DNA of 64,000 nucleotides. Origin: Poa pratensis (lineage: Eukaryota; Streptophyta; Magnoliopsida; Poales; Poaceae). Location of the stretch: contig CAMZMU010000059.1 in NCBI GenBank assembly GCA_947311845.1, forward strand, positions 43,036,982 to 43,100,981. Direction: 5' to 3'. A program made the position numbers and the translations under genes. Every line of letters starts with the position of its first letter. Position 1 is the stretch's first letter. The notes beneath the pieces are model-generated. The model ran no database searches, was not told where the DNA came from, and saw nothing but the letters and a program-made list of their open reading frames with translations. Positions 22,991-35,640 of this stretch are shown piece by piece.

Positions 22991-23640
22991 TTTTTTTTTA
23001 CATGAGACAAAAGATTTATCATTTTCATTGATTAAGAAGAGGAGAATTGGCCGGTCAATTAACGGGAAACTGGCCAAAAACTGAACAAACATTCTCGCTG
23101 ACCGTCATGGAACACGAACATCGCGAGGGTACACACAACCATCCTGACTACCAACGCAAACTGCACACATACTGCCAAAAACGGGGACGTCTACGTGTTG
23201 TCCATCACGGTTGTCGTCATCATTTTTCAGCGTCACCGATTCTGCCGACTCCGACCACCTATGGAGACCTCGACAAAGTGGCCTCGTGAAGCTCGCACCG
23301 GCCTATGCTAAACAAATGACTAATCATGTGGCAGACTGGTAGCTCCGATTCTGATTAGGAGCTCTGGAGAGGGGACGAGCAGGATCCACGCCGACGAAGA
23401 TCTTCACGACTGGACCGCCCCATGTATGTCATCTTACGCTGCCCGCAACAGCTCCGACTTCATAGCAAGAGAAACCCAAAATGAATACGAGTCGGACCAG
23501 TGCAAGAGGCCGACTAACAAGGTCCTACCGCGACCAAACCATCACACACCATCGTAGTCCTTGTTGCGCAAGACGCCACACGGAACCCACTCATCGCCGA
23601 CTGGGCACCTGCTAATCATGATGATGTTCTCTTAGCCTCA
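22991..23640 (-). mobile_element. Probable LINE-type retroelement 3' fragment
   Basis: On the minus strand, GC-richer sequence leads into TCTTCTTAATCAATGAAAAT and then AAATCTTTTGTCTCATGTAA with an A9 tail (T9 at 22991-22999). This is the usual end of a 5'-truncated LINE. It is present only in copy B, between blocks that are closer together in copy A. The 5' boundary is approximate. Confidence 0.45.
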
Positions 23641-23699
23641 GTGGGACTTCAATTTCCTCATGCTCGAGTGCTAGTTCTTGACCCTTCAAGGTGAAATCC

Positions 23700-25400
23700 G
23701 TGTGGACTTTGCTGGTTGACCCTAGCAATCGAGTAATTGTGTTTGTTCATGGCATTACTGCAAGTTCGGTCGAATCACTTTCAAGGTAAAAACTCACGAT
23801 GTGGTCAGTCAGTCGACGACGAAGTCGTCCTTTATTAGAGGTGCTTTTTTCGAGGGTACGCCAATGGCGTACCATACTTGTTATTAGAGGTGCTGATATT
23901 GGAGGGTTTTCTCATGGCTAAGTAATTGCACATGCATCAAGGGCGGAGCTATGTAGGCTTTACCTGATACACAAGCACCATCGAAAAAACATATTTACTT
24001 GCACTTTGGTCAAATTTTTGCTATGCTCACAAGGTAAGCCCCATATGAGTGCACCAAGGGCCACTATTTCACACTCTATACCCTGCATGCCCACAAGCAT
24101 GCACGTGTACCTTGTTTTGCCTTCATGCACAAAATATGTATTTACTGTTACCGAAGCCCCCCCAAGGAAAACAAAGGCAATTCTAGAACCTAGATGTGAT
24201 TGAAAACATTTCTGTTTTCATTTTTATTTTTAGATCAGGCAAAACAATACAAGTGGTCACAACTAAATTTGATCAGTGGTCATGAAATTTCAGTTAAACT
24301 TAACCACTGAAAGCTGCTCATACATCCATCAGTAATAGTATATGATGCTTATCATTGTACAGCTGTTGAGTTGGGTAGATTGAAAAAGCAATAACAATGA
24401 TGGATTCTAACAATACATGATTGAGCTGTGTCCTCCTTACGGTTACATGCTAATTGTACATACTATGAAGCATTGTTTGGAAATATAGAGCATTGAAACC
24501 TCTGCAAATAAAATGAATGTGTGCCATCTATTAATGACGTACAGGCTAGGATCTCCCCCCCCCCCCTTCAAAAAAAAATATATTTCCTCCGTCCCGAAAT
24601 AAGTAGTGTATAAATTGAGTAAAAAGTCAATGCTTTTTAAGTTTTACCAAGTATATACACAAGACTATCAATATTTACAGTACCAATTAAGCAATGTCAA
24701 TAGATCTACCATAAGATATATTGCATTATGTATTTATTAAAAATTATAGTTGTTCATATTATCTTCTACATATTTGGTGAAACATCGAAGGATTGACTTT
24801 TTTTTATCAAATTTGTACCATCAATTTAGATACGTAGGGGGTATGAAGCATTCTTCGGAAATATAGAACATGTGTGTAAATCAAAATATATATCCATGTT
24901 AGAGTATATATCTCGGGTCTACCATATACTGCTAGCGACTAATGTCTATTGTGGTGCATATATACCATGCCTTGCTTCTGGCATCATCTCTAGTTCTATT
25001 TTCTTAAGTTTACACACAAATTAAATGCAAATATTGCCGTAAAAAATATATATTTGTCAAAATATCGAACGATTTTCACGAATTAGCGATTTTCAATAGG
25101 GGGCGAGAGAGTATAATGTCGGCCGAAATTTTCATTCAAATTTGAATAAATCCGAGAGATTACACTTCAACGGGGAATAGAACATGATCTTGACAAGAAC
25201 TTGGTTTTAGTGTACTGGTTTAGTGCTTAGATAGCTGTTTGGTACGTTCTGAATTTGATTCCAGTTGTCCCAAATAATTTTTCGAAATTAGTTTGTACAC
25301 TAGACTACAAATCTGGCCAAACTGTTTGAAATATTTCTATGAAATTAATTTGAAATATTATTCACGCACTGAGGTGCGAAAAATCATATAAAAACGAAAT
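23700..25400. other. Noncoding middle of copy B
   Basis: Contains diverged single copies of the copy-A tandem units (24210-24420), a C12 run at 24555-24566 and a Stowaway-like element. No credible gene. Confidence 0.45.
24581..24843. mobile_element. Diverged Stowaway-like MITE
   Basis: The left end TATTTCCTCCGTCCCGAAAT and the right end, inverted, TACCCCCTACGTATCTAAAT agree with a worn CTCCCTCCG terminus, with TA at each side. Internal sequence is AT-rich without coding. Confidence 0.5.
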
Positions 25401-25785
25401 GTTAAACCCTGGCCGTGATAACTCGGTTAAAGCAACATTTAGGCCATTTTTTTTTTGACATTTGAAACAGAACATACATATACCTCAGAATCTCAATGTC
25501 CGATTTCTTGATCCTATTGCAGTATAGCTGTCAACTAAGCTTAACATAGAAACTTTAAGTGCAGTTGACCACAACTCCATGTTTTCTTCCCAAAGTTCTA
25601 CCAGTATTGATTATCCCAACATCATATCAAAACCCAAATGGAGAGAAGAGGAAAAACCAAGACTTTAGTAAGTTCGTTCCAAAATGACAAATCAACCAAC
25701 ATTCAACTCAAATGTACATTAAGAACTTATAAAAAATAATCCATGCAGATGCATGCATGGAGTGTACTCTGCTCCGCTCTCTGAT

Positions 25786-26655
25786 CTACCTAACCCAGTA
25801 CGTGGCGCGATCCCTCGCGGCGGGGCGTTGTTGTTGCTGCTGCTGCTGCTGCTGCATGCGCAGCTGGTCGTGGAACCACAGGATGAACTCGTCGGCGCGC
25901 CGGTCGACCACATCCCTGCCCCCTTCATCCTCCTCCTCCTCCCTCGCCAGGAACGGCGAATCTGTGATCCGCACCTGCCGCGGCGCCGGCCGGGCAACCG
26001 ACGCCGACGTCGCCCACGGGACCGCGTTCTCCATGTCGCCATCGTCGTCCTCGTCGCCGTCCATCAGCTCGAACAGCGTCTTCACCCCGACGGCCGAGGC
26101 GTACTCCGGAAGGCCGCCGAGCTGCTGCTGCGGCTGCTTCTGCTGCAGGAGGAGGCCCTTGTCACGGGACCGGTGCGCGCGGCTTCGCCGCCTGTGCCGC
26201 GGCGTGGTGCTGCAACTGAACTCGACCTCGCGCTGTCGGTACTGATACTGCTGGTACACCGCGGCGTCGGGGTCCATGGACCGGCACGACAGCGAGGAGG
26301 CGCCCCCGCCGCCGCCGTGCGCGCCGCGCCGCGGATACGGGTGCACGACAGCGGCCGCGTCCATGGACCGGCATGAGAGCGCCGCCGAGAGGTACGCTAT
26401 CAGCGCCGGACTATCATGGTCCCGCGCCGCTGCACCGAGGTGGTGGTGGCGCTTGGACGACGACAGCATGTGGTGCAGGCGGACGCCAAGCGCGGCGACC
26501 TTTGGCTGGTGCTTGCCGAGGCCCCGGACTAGGACAAGGTGTACGGCGTGCGCCATGCGCCACAGCTTCTTGGCGTTAAATGCCGCCGACGCCGGGACCT
26601 CGCCACGGACGGCACCGTCCTGCTCCATCGCCGCCTGCTCATGATAGCTGCTCAT
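25786..26655 (-). CDS. DUF761-domain protein, copy B (289 aa)
   Basis: Paralogue of the gene at 16767. The start chosen is MSSYHEQAAMEQDG (26655), which aligns with copy A; a Met nine bases upstream (MIEMSS) is possible but has no counterpart in A. It has the same N-terminal block (AKKLWRMAHAVHLVLVRGLG), the same repeated SLSCRSM motifs and the C-terminal DUF761 signature at about 250-268 (VDRRADEFILWFHDQLRMQ). Differences are mainly in low-complexity runs: the Gln run after the signature is nine long here versus four in A, and a Gly run interrupts the Ser/Ala region. No frameshift, so both copies look translatable. Function unknown beyond the family's link to stress responses and growth. Confidence 0.85.
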   Translation of the reverse strand: MSSYHEQAAMEQDGAVRGEVPASAAFNAKKLWRMAHAVHLVLVRGLGKHQPKVAALGVRLHHMLSSSKRHHHLGAAARDHDSPALIAYLSAALSCRSMDAAAVVHPYPRRGAHGGGGGASSLSCRSMDPDAAVYQQYQYRQREVEFSCSTTPRHRRRSRAHRSRDKGLLLQQKQPQQQLGGLPEYASAVGVKTLFELMDGDEDDDGDMENAVPWATSASVARPAPRQVRITDSPFLAREEEEDEGGRDVVDRRADEFILWFHDQLRMQQQQQQQQQRPAARDRATYWVR

Positions 26656-26800
26656 TTCGATCAACTACCTTTTGCCTTTCTCTCTTTGTGGAAAATTCTA
26701 GTGTCTTGGGACTATTCTGGCTTAAGCTAGCTTGGCAACTTGCTCTGAAGACTAGCATTACTAATCTGTGTCTGACAGGATGGAAGAAGAGTACTCCCGG

Positions 26801-26808
26801 TATTTAAA
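26801..26808 (-). promoter_or_regulatory. TATA box of DUF761 gene B
   Basis: TTTAAATA on the minus strand, in the same promoter context as copy A (CATGACCCTCCTTTAAATACC is shared apart from flanks). Confidence 0.65.
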
Positions 26809-28600
26809 GGAGGGTCATGTCGTGTGCAATGATGGTTAGATAGATCGCTCGACATTGATACCATGGAGAATTATTGGTGAGTCTTCAAAATGTTCCTTTT
26901 GTGCTCATCTGCACGTTCACTACGTGGCCGGCTAGGATTGGTTCCGAGATGCAAGGTCTTGCTGGTGCTAGGCAGGAGATCAGCACACGCTTGCGTGTCA
27001 TGCCACACATGGGGTTAGTAAGCTTTTAAACCCGCTTTTTTGACCAGCTGGATCAGGTATACTAACTAGGAGTTTCCATGTTCAACTTGCGTGTGGTATA
27101 TAATCGAGAAAAAAAAGACACATTGTAGGTTGCTTGAGATATTTACATGATCTTCCGGTTGAAACTCTTACCATGAAGATATTTACATGATCTATAAAGG
27201 CCAACAAAAAAGTGTTAATTTCCAAAATTTTAAGGTCCGTTATATTTGGTGCTAGGGTTCATCCAAACCTAGAATCTTTGGGGACTATAGATAGATTTCC
27301 CTAAATGAAAATATATTTCATGATGAACTGCTAATACACATTTTAGATGTAAGTAGTTTTCTTTGAGTTGATCACGTATATTTACGAAACACGTATTCCA
27401 AAACAACATATGTTTCGTTAAGATTTTAGCAGTTGGGTTACAGAAAGTAGACGATGTTTGGTGAGGAGTTTTCTTGGGTGTTAAGGTCGTAGGTCAACAT
27501 GAAGAAAAAACTAGAGAAAATCACAATTATTGTGGGCATGCTTGGGACCATCGATAGGCATATATGAAGAAAAGGGCATATGATCTTTTCATTAACTTGG
27601 GTCATTACTCATTATAGCCCGTATGGCTGGGATCACATCATAATCAAGTTGACTTTGTTATCAAATCTCATAGTAGATAAGAGCGACAAACTAACGATAA
27701 GATGGGATTCTGGCACTGAAGATAACCTGTAAGTACATTCCAGATCGGTCAAAAGAATAAAAAAAAAGGTCTATTACGCTCTGTTCCTCACAAAATAATT
27801 TTGATATGAAACAATCCAATTCTTGCATGAATCTGGAAAAGGTTCCCTTAGCATGATAGGAGAAAACAGAAATGAGTTGTGCATGGTAAATAGTTATGAA
27901 GTAGTTACTAGCAGTGTATCGAACATAAACTGTGTGTCAACACTCAACACAGGTCATACGGTGCTATGATGAGAAAATGTTGCTAAAAAGAAGAGGCATG
28001 ATTAGTTGTCTCTCTCCCCCTCCATGAATTATGAAAGAAAAAAGTGGAATTTTGATGTCACCAGCTGGACTAGCCAGCCAGAGGTCACTGTTCATTAACT
28101 CGAATTTTTATGCACTGTACCTATACCAAAGAGTCCATCAGCAGCAGCAGCCGATGATAAGCTTGATATCACTGTCCAGGTTTAATGGCACACCCCAGCA
28201 ATTATACACAGCCTCTGTCCACCTCAAGCAAACAGCTAATGCCCAACATCACCTTGTTAAGAGTTTCCCATGGTGTTAAGCATGCAGCTTGTGATACTAT
28301 TAAGCAGGCTCACACTGTCAAACATGTGTATTTTTCGAAGAACATGTATACGTGTTTAATTTTGGCACCTATTAGTAGATCCCAGGAAGGGCACTGTTGC
28401 CTTCCCAAACTAGTGTGGTCTCCAAGACGCAATTTTAGGGAAGAATTGATGTGACAAAGTTAAGAAGGTAGTCTGTGTTTTTGCCGGACATTGTACGAGA
28501 ACCTCAAAATGGTATGAGACTTTGACCTTCTCCAAATTAGAAATGCTAGCGGCGTCGGACCTCAGTGCTGACTGGGATTTAGGCAGAACCGCACAGAAGC

Positions 28601-28980
28601 CACTACAAGAAACTTGCGGGTTTGCTGTAGGTCTAGGGCGTACGGCAAAGACAACAACACTCACAGCAAATAATTTGCCGTAGGCATGCTCAAGGCAAAC
28701 CTAGTCGACAAATTTAATTTCAGCATATCTCGATTTGCCGAGAGCATATTGTCAGGGCCCATAGCAAAGGTGGGTCCCAGATGTCAGGAAAAAACGCGAA
28801 GATGGTTGGAAGACGATGACGGCGGCTCTGATGGGTGGGTCCTACATGTCAATGTTTGCCATGAGTATTTTTTGGGCACATGACAAAATATTTGCGGTGA
28901 GTATTTCTAGGCGCACGACAAATTGGTTTGTCGTGAAGATTTTCAGCCGCACGAAAGACAGTGATGGCGGCTGTGTCCAG
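28601..28980 (+). mobile_element. CACTA transposon terminal fragment
   Basis: Starts CACTACAAGAAACTTGCGGG and continues with alternating TTTGCCG/CGGCAAA-type subterminal motifs (28619-28740), as at a CACTA element end. No matching opposite terminus or transposase could be found in the following sequence, so this is probably a truncated end. Confidence 0.5.
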
Positions 28981-29666
28981 TTCCTTTTATTGTGCCGCTC
29001 TCCGACTTCTACATCCCAGCGAGCAGTTCTCCGAAACCCTGTCCCTTTAGATCATTCATCATGAGAGTGCCGATAAGATTTTTGGGTAGGGTCTCGGCGT
29101 GACTGCCCGTTTTCGTTCGACTGCATCCACCTAGACTACGACTCCGACACCGACTGTTCGTTTGCTTTTTCTCCACGTGTCATAGGAAACAACAACGAAT
29201 CTGTGGCCAGATCTTCTCGGTCAGCACATATGTATTTCTCTAGTATTTTATCCATATGCAAATCTGTTACATGTTTCTAAACTATCTTATGTGGTTAGAT
29301 TTACTAGTGCATCTGTGTTGTTGATTTCGTTTATTAAACTCATCCGGTTACTCAACACGAGCTACTCTCATTCGGTTACTCAATACGGGCTACTCCTAGT
29401 TTAGTACTAGTTTTTCTAAGCACGTGCAAAAATCAAGGAGTGTACGTGCACCTATCAGATTCTATCTAGGAGCCCAGCTTAGTCAAGTGTCAGACCTTTG
29501 AACGAAGTGCGATTGCGGATTAAGGCGTGTGCGACAGTGCGAGTGTAACAGAAAAACATTTTTGCTCCACCGTACGTTTACTATCGACTGTGGGCTCCAC
29601 CGGTCAGAGTCTTTAAACTCCGAAAACTTTCCTCACCGAAATCCAATCCCCTCTTCCTCCAACGAG
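28981..29666. other. Intergenic DNA, no gene seen
   Basis: Contains a short direct repeat (CGGTTACTCAACACGAGCTACTC-like, at about 29345 and 29375). Nothing else was recognised. Confidence 0.4.
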
Positions 29667-30530
29667 TTTTTTTTTGAAATTTTCATACTTGTAATCATAC
29701 GTAGAGGAAAACATTACAAGGCCAGATACAAGCAAAGGAAAAACAAGGAGGATACAGAGAGCAGCACTGCTGCGACACGTCGTCTTCCACCTCGAGAAAC
29801 CCTAGCCAGCTCGATCTCCACCGCCGGAGACGACGAAGAAAGCAGCTAGCCGGAGACCTGCACCCTGGAGCGGAAGAGCTCCAAGCCCGGAGGCGTAGAA
29901 GAGCCGCATCGACCACCAGCTCCGTAGAGCTGGATCTGAAGGCAGAGATCGTCCGCCGGCCGGGGACACGCCCCAAGCATCTTCCGCACCGGATCTGGGG
30001 CCAGCGCCGCCCCACTTCGCCGGAAGTGGCCAGATCCACCGCCTGCACACCACTTCCCCGCACAGCAGCCGCCTCGCACCACCACCACCGGCCTCCTGCA
30101 CACTCGTCACCGAACTGCCGCTGAAGCCGGAGAAACGGCGACAGAACGGAGACGCACCTGCAGCTCTAGGGCATCGTCGAGGACGACGCCGAGGAGGGGG
30201 AGCTGCAGGGCTCCAAAAAGACGACGCCGGCCACCCCACCTCCGCCGCGCCGCCCAAAAGCTTCCTATTTACACGCCGGAGCGCAGATCTGGGGATTCCC
30301 CATCCTCCCGCCGTCGGAGCGGCCGGCGGAGGGTGAGGAATCCCCAGATACGCCGGCGGCCGCTGGGGATCGCCGAGTCGCCTCCGCGTTCGCCTCTGAG
30401 CACTGTAGAGGAAGAGGGGTTCCAGAAATAGACGAGTGATGTCTTCGGACAGCTTTTCCTCCGACGAGTTGAGAAATGCCGAATAGCTCGGCGTGGAGGC
30501 GGCGGACGACGAAGACAGGAACAAAGGCGA
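29667..30530 (-). mobile_element. Candidate retroposed GC-rich sequence with poly-A tail
   Basis: Minus strand: a GC-rich body (about 29780-30530), then AT-richer 3'-UTR-like sequence ending ATGAAAATTTC followed by A9 (T9 at 29667-29675). The layout is that of a processed or LINE-mobilised transcript. A long open frame exists on the minus strand (29802-30524), but its Arg/Pro/Ser/Gly composition is that of random GC-rich translation and no domain is recognised. Inferred only from layout. Confidence 0.3.
30286..30352. repeat. Inverted repeat able to form a hairpin
   Basis: ATCTGGGGATTCC (about 30290) is matched in inverse by GGAATCCCCAGAT (about 30339), separated by a GC-rich loop. Confidence 0.5.
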
Positions 30531-30539
30531 GTCATTGGA

Positions 30540-32890
30540 AGGGGGAGAAGATGGGGCCTGGAAGCGGCGGGGCTGCTGCTGCTCGGCGCTCGCCTGCTCC
30601 TGCTACTCTCGACGGGGCACCGCGGCGAGGCCAAGAGCTAACTGCTTCAATCGCGGTTCCTTGAATCAATTCAAGAGTTAGCCAGCTGCTCTCAGTCTGG
30701 TGGTAAGCGATCCCTTGAATCGATGGATTGGTACTGCTAGCTTGTATGAATCGTCTTTTCTTGCAAGGCCGTGGAGAAGACACCATGCAGTACAGTTGCC
30801 GGACAGAGGATCCATTACACCTCCCTTTTGAATTGCTTGATATGTCTGTGCAGCATTAGTTTTTCAAAATTAGTTGTTTACATTGCACCATTGATTTATA
30901 TATGAGTTAAAAAATTGTTAGCTTTTAGATTGAAAAACTATACACATAAATTCCTAATTTGATACAGATGACCAAAATCAATGGGTATTATTATGGCAAG
31001 ACTAAATTTTTTTTGTGTTGTTCTGTATCATTGTGCTCAGGTTCTGGAAGAATCAGGCTAAGGGGTGGTTCTAGCGACAACTCTATGGTGACCAAGCGGA
31101 GTTTGCTAGGTAGAAAATGCAGGTTCTTTTGAAAGTATTAAAGTTCCATGTACAGCTTCAGTTTGTTATGGTAGTCAGCGCTAATAATATTTGTGCATAC
31201 AATGTGCTTACTACAACCACTTCATACTTCTTCAAACTGTGCAAACTCTATTCTTAGGCTTTTGTTTCATGTCTGGCACATACCGATAGATCTGGGACAT
31301 TTTTTTTGCCAGAATTTCCTGTTTGTTCCATTTGGTTGCTGAATGATATCTAGAGTCATCGGATGCAATGTATTGAAGACTTGAGGATGCTATGCATTTT
31401 TTCGACTCTGTAGTTTATAAATATATTTTCCTCTGTCTGAATAAAAACTAAGTTTCTATTTAGTGGTGCCTGAACAAAATCAAGTTTGACGGGTTCCCCT
31501 TGGTTTTTTCCTCTTGCCAGTTTTCAATGTTTTTTTTATCTTTTTTACTGTAGGATGTATGTAGGTTCTGCTTGCTCTTATTTTTAATAACTACTACTAT
31601 ATGCTTGAGTTGGAAGATGCACTAAAGGTTAAGGTCTATATCCAGGCTGTTATGTGTTATCCATGATCTGATCAACTATTTTTTGTAGTGTTCTTGGGGA
31701 AGGAGGTTCTTGTTACAGCTTGCTATCCCATTTTTTGTGGTGAATACAAGGGTGCCTTGTCACATCTGGGTTCGTTTTTTTTCCTGGGCAGATAGTTGCT
31801 ACAACTACAAAATTTCTCTGGCCTAGACTATTGATGAACTGTTTATCTACTACTGAAAGCAAATAAAATGTAGTGCAGTAGGTTCTCCAACAATACATTT
31901 AATTACGTTATCTTATAATTACATAGAAATCTGCGATATATATTTGGTACCCAAACCATGCTATACACTAATCCCTGGTTATTACATATGAAAGAACAAT
32001 AACATTCAATTGCCATTTATGACAAGCAACGACTATATCTCTAGGTTTTTGTGATACCTCTGTTTACATTCATGTTGTTTTCTTGGTTATAATCAAATCA
32101 GTGCATTTTCTTCATTCCTTTTAAACTCTTCTATTCACATTATTTTCCACGCCTAATCTGATACATGCAAGAACTATGTCTATAATTCTTAGTAGTTGAA
32201 ATGAAACTGAAGAGATAAAGGCTGTTGTTCAATCCCCAGTTGCTTCCCAAGGCAAATAAGGAATTGATTCGTCTTATGTTAAATCCTATCTATTCATTTA
32301 TGACAGAGAATATCTTAATAATGTACATACCTGCAAAAAGTTTTATAATTATCCTAATTAATCTCTTGACAGGTTTCCATGGAAATGAATCTACTTCCAA
32401 TCCCACACCCTGCTAGTGCAAGCTGGAATTCTTTTGTGATAATGGGGATATGGCTCATTAGAGTTGCAGCTGTACAGGTATTGTAGTGTGTACAACCAAC
32501 TGTAAATTTCAATCATTCATGTGGTTCTCGCTCAATTAGTCGCTAATTAGAAATAGATGGTATATACTTAAGGAGATAGTATGGAGGTACAACCACGCCT
32601 TGAAAACTAACGTGTTGCTCACGTAGTGCTAAACACTTCGTGGTCATCTGTTGACCTTCTTCCTCTAGAAAACGAAGACGAAAGCAAATTTCATCACCAA
32701 CTTGGCGCCATACAAAAATAAAGTGTATCTCTTTGCCTTCTCTTTGTCCTAAATCCTCTGGTACAACTGAGAATCGTGTGAAGAATATGATAGCAGTTAT
32801 AGCAGTACTACAAGCAGCATTCTACTTTGTCATATGTGTGAGTTCACGAAGAGATGATAGCGCTGGCGGTATTTGGAAGTAGCACGTACT

Positions 32891-32962
<72 letters not shown>

Positions 32963-33560
32963 TTCAAGGTCGATCCCTTCCATAATCTTTACCTCATAAT
33001 TTCTTCTCCTAGTTTTTTACTTTGTCATATGCGTACCATGCGTTTGAAAAAATGTATAAGAGTAATATGTTATTGCATGTCTATTGATATAAAGTTCGTT
33101 TACTCGGAGGATCATGGTATTCAGATCGAAATCGTGAATGCTCTGTGTTTTTAACTGAAATTTATATATGTCCCTTCGTTGCTTAATTGAGTCACCAATT
33201 CGGTTCTATTTGGTAGACACCGCCCATTTGTAGTTCATTTACTAGATTTATTTGGTATATGAGGAGTCTCCTCTAAGGTGATAGAATAATCTCAAATTTG
33301 ATATAAAAAGGTATATTCTCTCTTAAATATTTTGAGAGTATCAGTTTTGCATTGTGTAGGTCTTGGCCTGATGTGTGAAATTGTAGAGATAATCAATTGT
33401 GGAACTCGGTCAAGTGGTTGTTGAGCTTACAGTGGTTCTTGGTTTAATAATTGTAGGGACCACCCTGTGGAACCAAAATTCTAGCGGGTCTATAGAGTGA
33501 TGGTTCTGTTTAGACACAGTTTGATCTTCTCGATGAAGCGTTGTGCTCCTTTTTTACCAT
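30540..33560. other. T-rich region, possible decayed introns or UTR exons
   Basis: The start (30540-30710) holds a short frame with a Leu-rich, signal-peptide-like run (EAAGLLLLGARLLLLLSTGH) that stops soon after, followed by a donor-like GGTAAGCG at 30701. Beyond that the sequence is T-rich and intron-like with no open coding exon that I can identify. Confidence 0.25.
32895..32959. repeat. (TC)n microsatellite, about 32 units
   Basis: Uninterrupted CT dinucleotides over 65 bases. Confidence 0.97.
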
Positions 33561-33779
33561 TTTTACTCATTTACATAACATGGCATCTCTTCTAAATCGC
33601 ACATCAGGAAAATGACTCTACAATGGGAGCTTCTTGGTCTTTGCATCATGCTTGGTCTACATGAAAGCCGTTTACAGAACTTACGATCACCAATGGAAGC
33701 AAGTTTATTTTACTCTGCTATTTCCATTATAGACATATCGAGTAACTATGACAGTCATGACTTTTCCTGAGATCATGTG

Positions 33780-34472
33780 AAAGCATTTACTGTTCTATTG
33801 CTCTGTTGTGGTCTGGGGTGCCTTGGGATCTGTCCTGGGGGCTGCTTGTTGCTCTAACACTTTATGGCAAGCCTTTGCGTGGGTTCATGTGTTCCTCCCT
33901 GGAGGTGATCAGTTCTGTATGATTGCATATTTGCTGTTTGTTGGGCTATTTGGACAATTGGTAACAAAGTAACTTTTGTGAAATATGTGCTCAGGAACCC
34001 TGCTGAGGTTGTGTGATGTATTGGACAGGGCTTCAAAAGGATGGTACATAAGGAGATTTTTTCAAGCTGGAACTAAGCAGTTGATGCAGCTAGCGGCTAA
34101 CCTGGTGGGCAGAAGGTCTTGTGGCTGATCGATACACTTCTTTGCTCACGGGAGACTGAATGTCTTTGCTGTTATGTCTTTTAGTTGTCGCTGTTGCGGT
34201 TTCCTGATACTGTTGCATACTTGCATGTTCTCTGGTCTGTAATAAACTGCTACTCTCTCAGTTCTGTTGTGGTAATGTTTTTTTTTAACCTTGTGGTAAT
34301 GGATTTTTACCCCATGGCGGGTATTCGAGACCAAACACTTGCGGAGGGTTTCCCATTAGTGCGTCAACTCGCTACCCCTTGCTTTCACATCACCTTTTAA
34401 TTGCTTTGTAATGAATTTATTTATTTCCGGTATGAAATTAATAGAAAGGGGGCTAGCGTGGCTGGAAAAAAA
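33780..34472 (+). mobile_element. LINE ORF2 C-terminal remnant with 3' UTR
   Basis: A plus-strand frame around 33925-34060 reads CWAIWTIGNKVTFVKY, NPAEVV and GQGFKRMVHKEIFSSWN with stops between, matching the Trp-rich tail downstream of plant LINE RT/RNase H domains (the W-x-I-W-x-x-x-N-K pattern). The end GAATTTATTTATTTCCGGTA, GAAATTAATAGAAAGGGGGC and the terminal AAAAAAA (about 34466-34472) are typical of LINE 3' ends. Fully degenerate. Confidence 0.6.
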
Positions 34473-34479
34473 TGTGAAA

Positions 34480-35640
34480 GCATTTTACCCTGGTGCATTG
34501 TTTTTGTGTATTTGTGTTGCTTTTGCATCGTTGAACTGTCCCTAATTAGTACCTATTGAGTTGGAAACTTACATTGTTTTTTGTTTTTAATTGAAACTTA
34601 CATTGTTTGACTAGCCTATAGTTTCAGGTTACCTTCCGATAAAGCCATGTCCTTTACTATGCTGAACATCTATATGTTGTATTTCTGCTTGTTTGAACAA
34701 TGTTGCCACTGCAGGGATTCCTCCTAAAATACTAATTCCTAACTTAGGCCTAGCGTTGCTGCCAAGGCAGCTGGGACAGGGAAGAATTCAAAGCAATAGC
34801 TGCTCTGCTATGTTTGCAGAAAAGTGTTTTGTTCTAAAGGTATACTATGGTTCCTCAGTTTGCAATCCTTCGATGGTTTTTTCTAATTCATTCCCTTCTT
34901 TCGCATGTCCATTTCTGTACAGGCTCGACTCAGGTAAGGTGTGCCCTTTGGAAACTCCAATTGGAAACCAGGTGTAGATACAAACGATGGTAACCAAAAA
35001 TATCCTTAATGCGCAAGTATATTCGGGCTTGATTTAGGTTCTTGTGCCAGTGGCACAACGGGGCATCTGGTGTGTATATATTTACGACTAGCTGTAGTCA
35101 AGGTTCAAAGCACATGCCCCTCCCTTCACATAGGCTAATAATATATGTAATAATACAAGAACTACCTCTTCAATGCTAGAAAGGGCGGACATAAACCAGA
35201 CAATACAATCATGTATCCAAGATAAGTACTATTAGTTCCATATGGTATGAGTCAGCTCAACACATGCATGTGCAAGCCAAGACAAATATATGCTTTAGAT
35301 ATCCCGTTATAACAAATCCAAACTAGTGATGGATCTCCGGTCGACTAGAAAGATGCCTTACTCCTATAAGTAAAATGTATTCACTAATTAACAGCATAAT
35401 ATATGTTAAACATAGAAGTACATCTGTGTTTCTATAAGTTCATATTTAGTTAGGTAATGTTTAATGCAAGGAAAATAATTTGCGGTAGCTAAGTGAATAA
35501 TTTGATTGTTTAACACAAGGAAATATTTAATGCAATAATAATCTATTATTGCAATGATGAGTTCATATTTAATGCAAGGAAGTGTTTAATGCAACAATAA
35601 ACTATTATTACAAATTGAAACCAATGTTAGTATCCAACTG
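34480..35640. other. AT-rich region with short Tn-like direct repeats
   Basis: No gene seen. TTTAATGCAAGGAA-type and CAATAATAA(T/A)CTATTATT-type strings repeat around 35455-35620. A short frame at about 34922-34974 (GKVCPLETPIGNQV) resembles an RNA polymerase beta-subunit motif only superficially. Confidence 0.35.

Larger units (their letters stand above)
21663..28440. repeat. Segmental duplication, copy B
   Basis: Direct paralogue of 10812-20950 (anchors given there). Shorter because it lacks the copy-A tandem doublings and several insertions. It has its own Stowaway MITEs and a minus-strand LINE tail. Confidence 0.85.

Noticed and set aside
29802..30524. 240-codon minus-strand open frame
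   Set aside because: Composition is Arg/Pro/Ser/Gly-rich as in any GC-rich antisense frame. There is no domain, and frames on other strands are similarly open.
28601..31695. Possible complete CACTA element from 28601 to TTTTTTGTAGTG at 31695
   Set aside because: The termini differ inside the first 10 bases and the 3-bp flanks (AGC versus TTC) do not match, so the ends are not a pair.
34922..34974. GKVCPLETPIGNQV, similar to an RNA polymerase beta-subunit motif
   Set aside because: Only about 12 residues match, with no neighbouring homology and a splice-donor-like CAGGTAAGG inside; probably chance.
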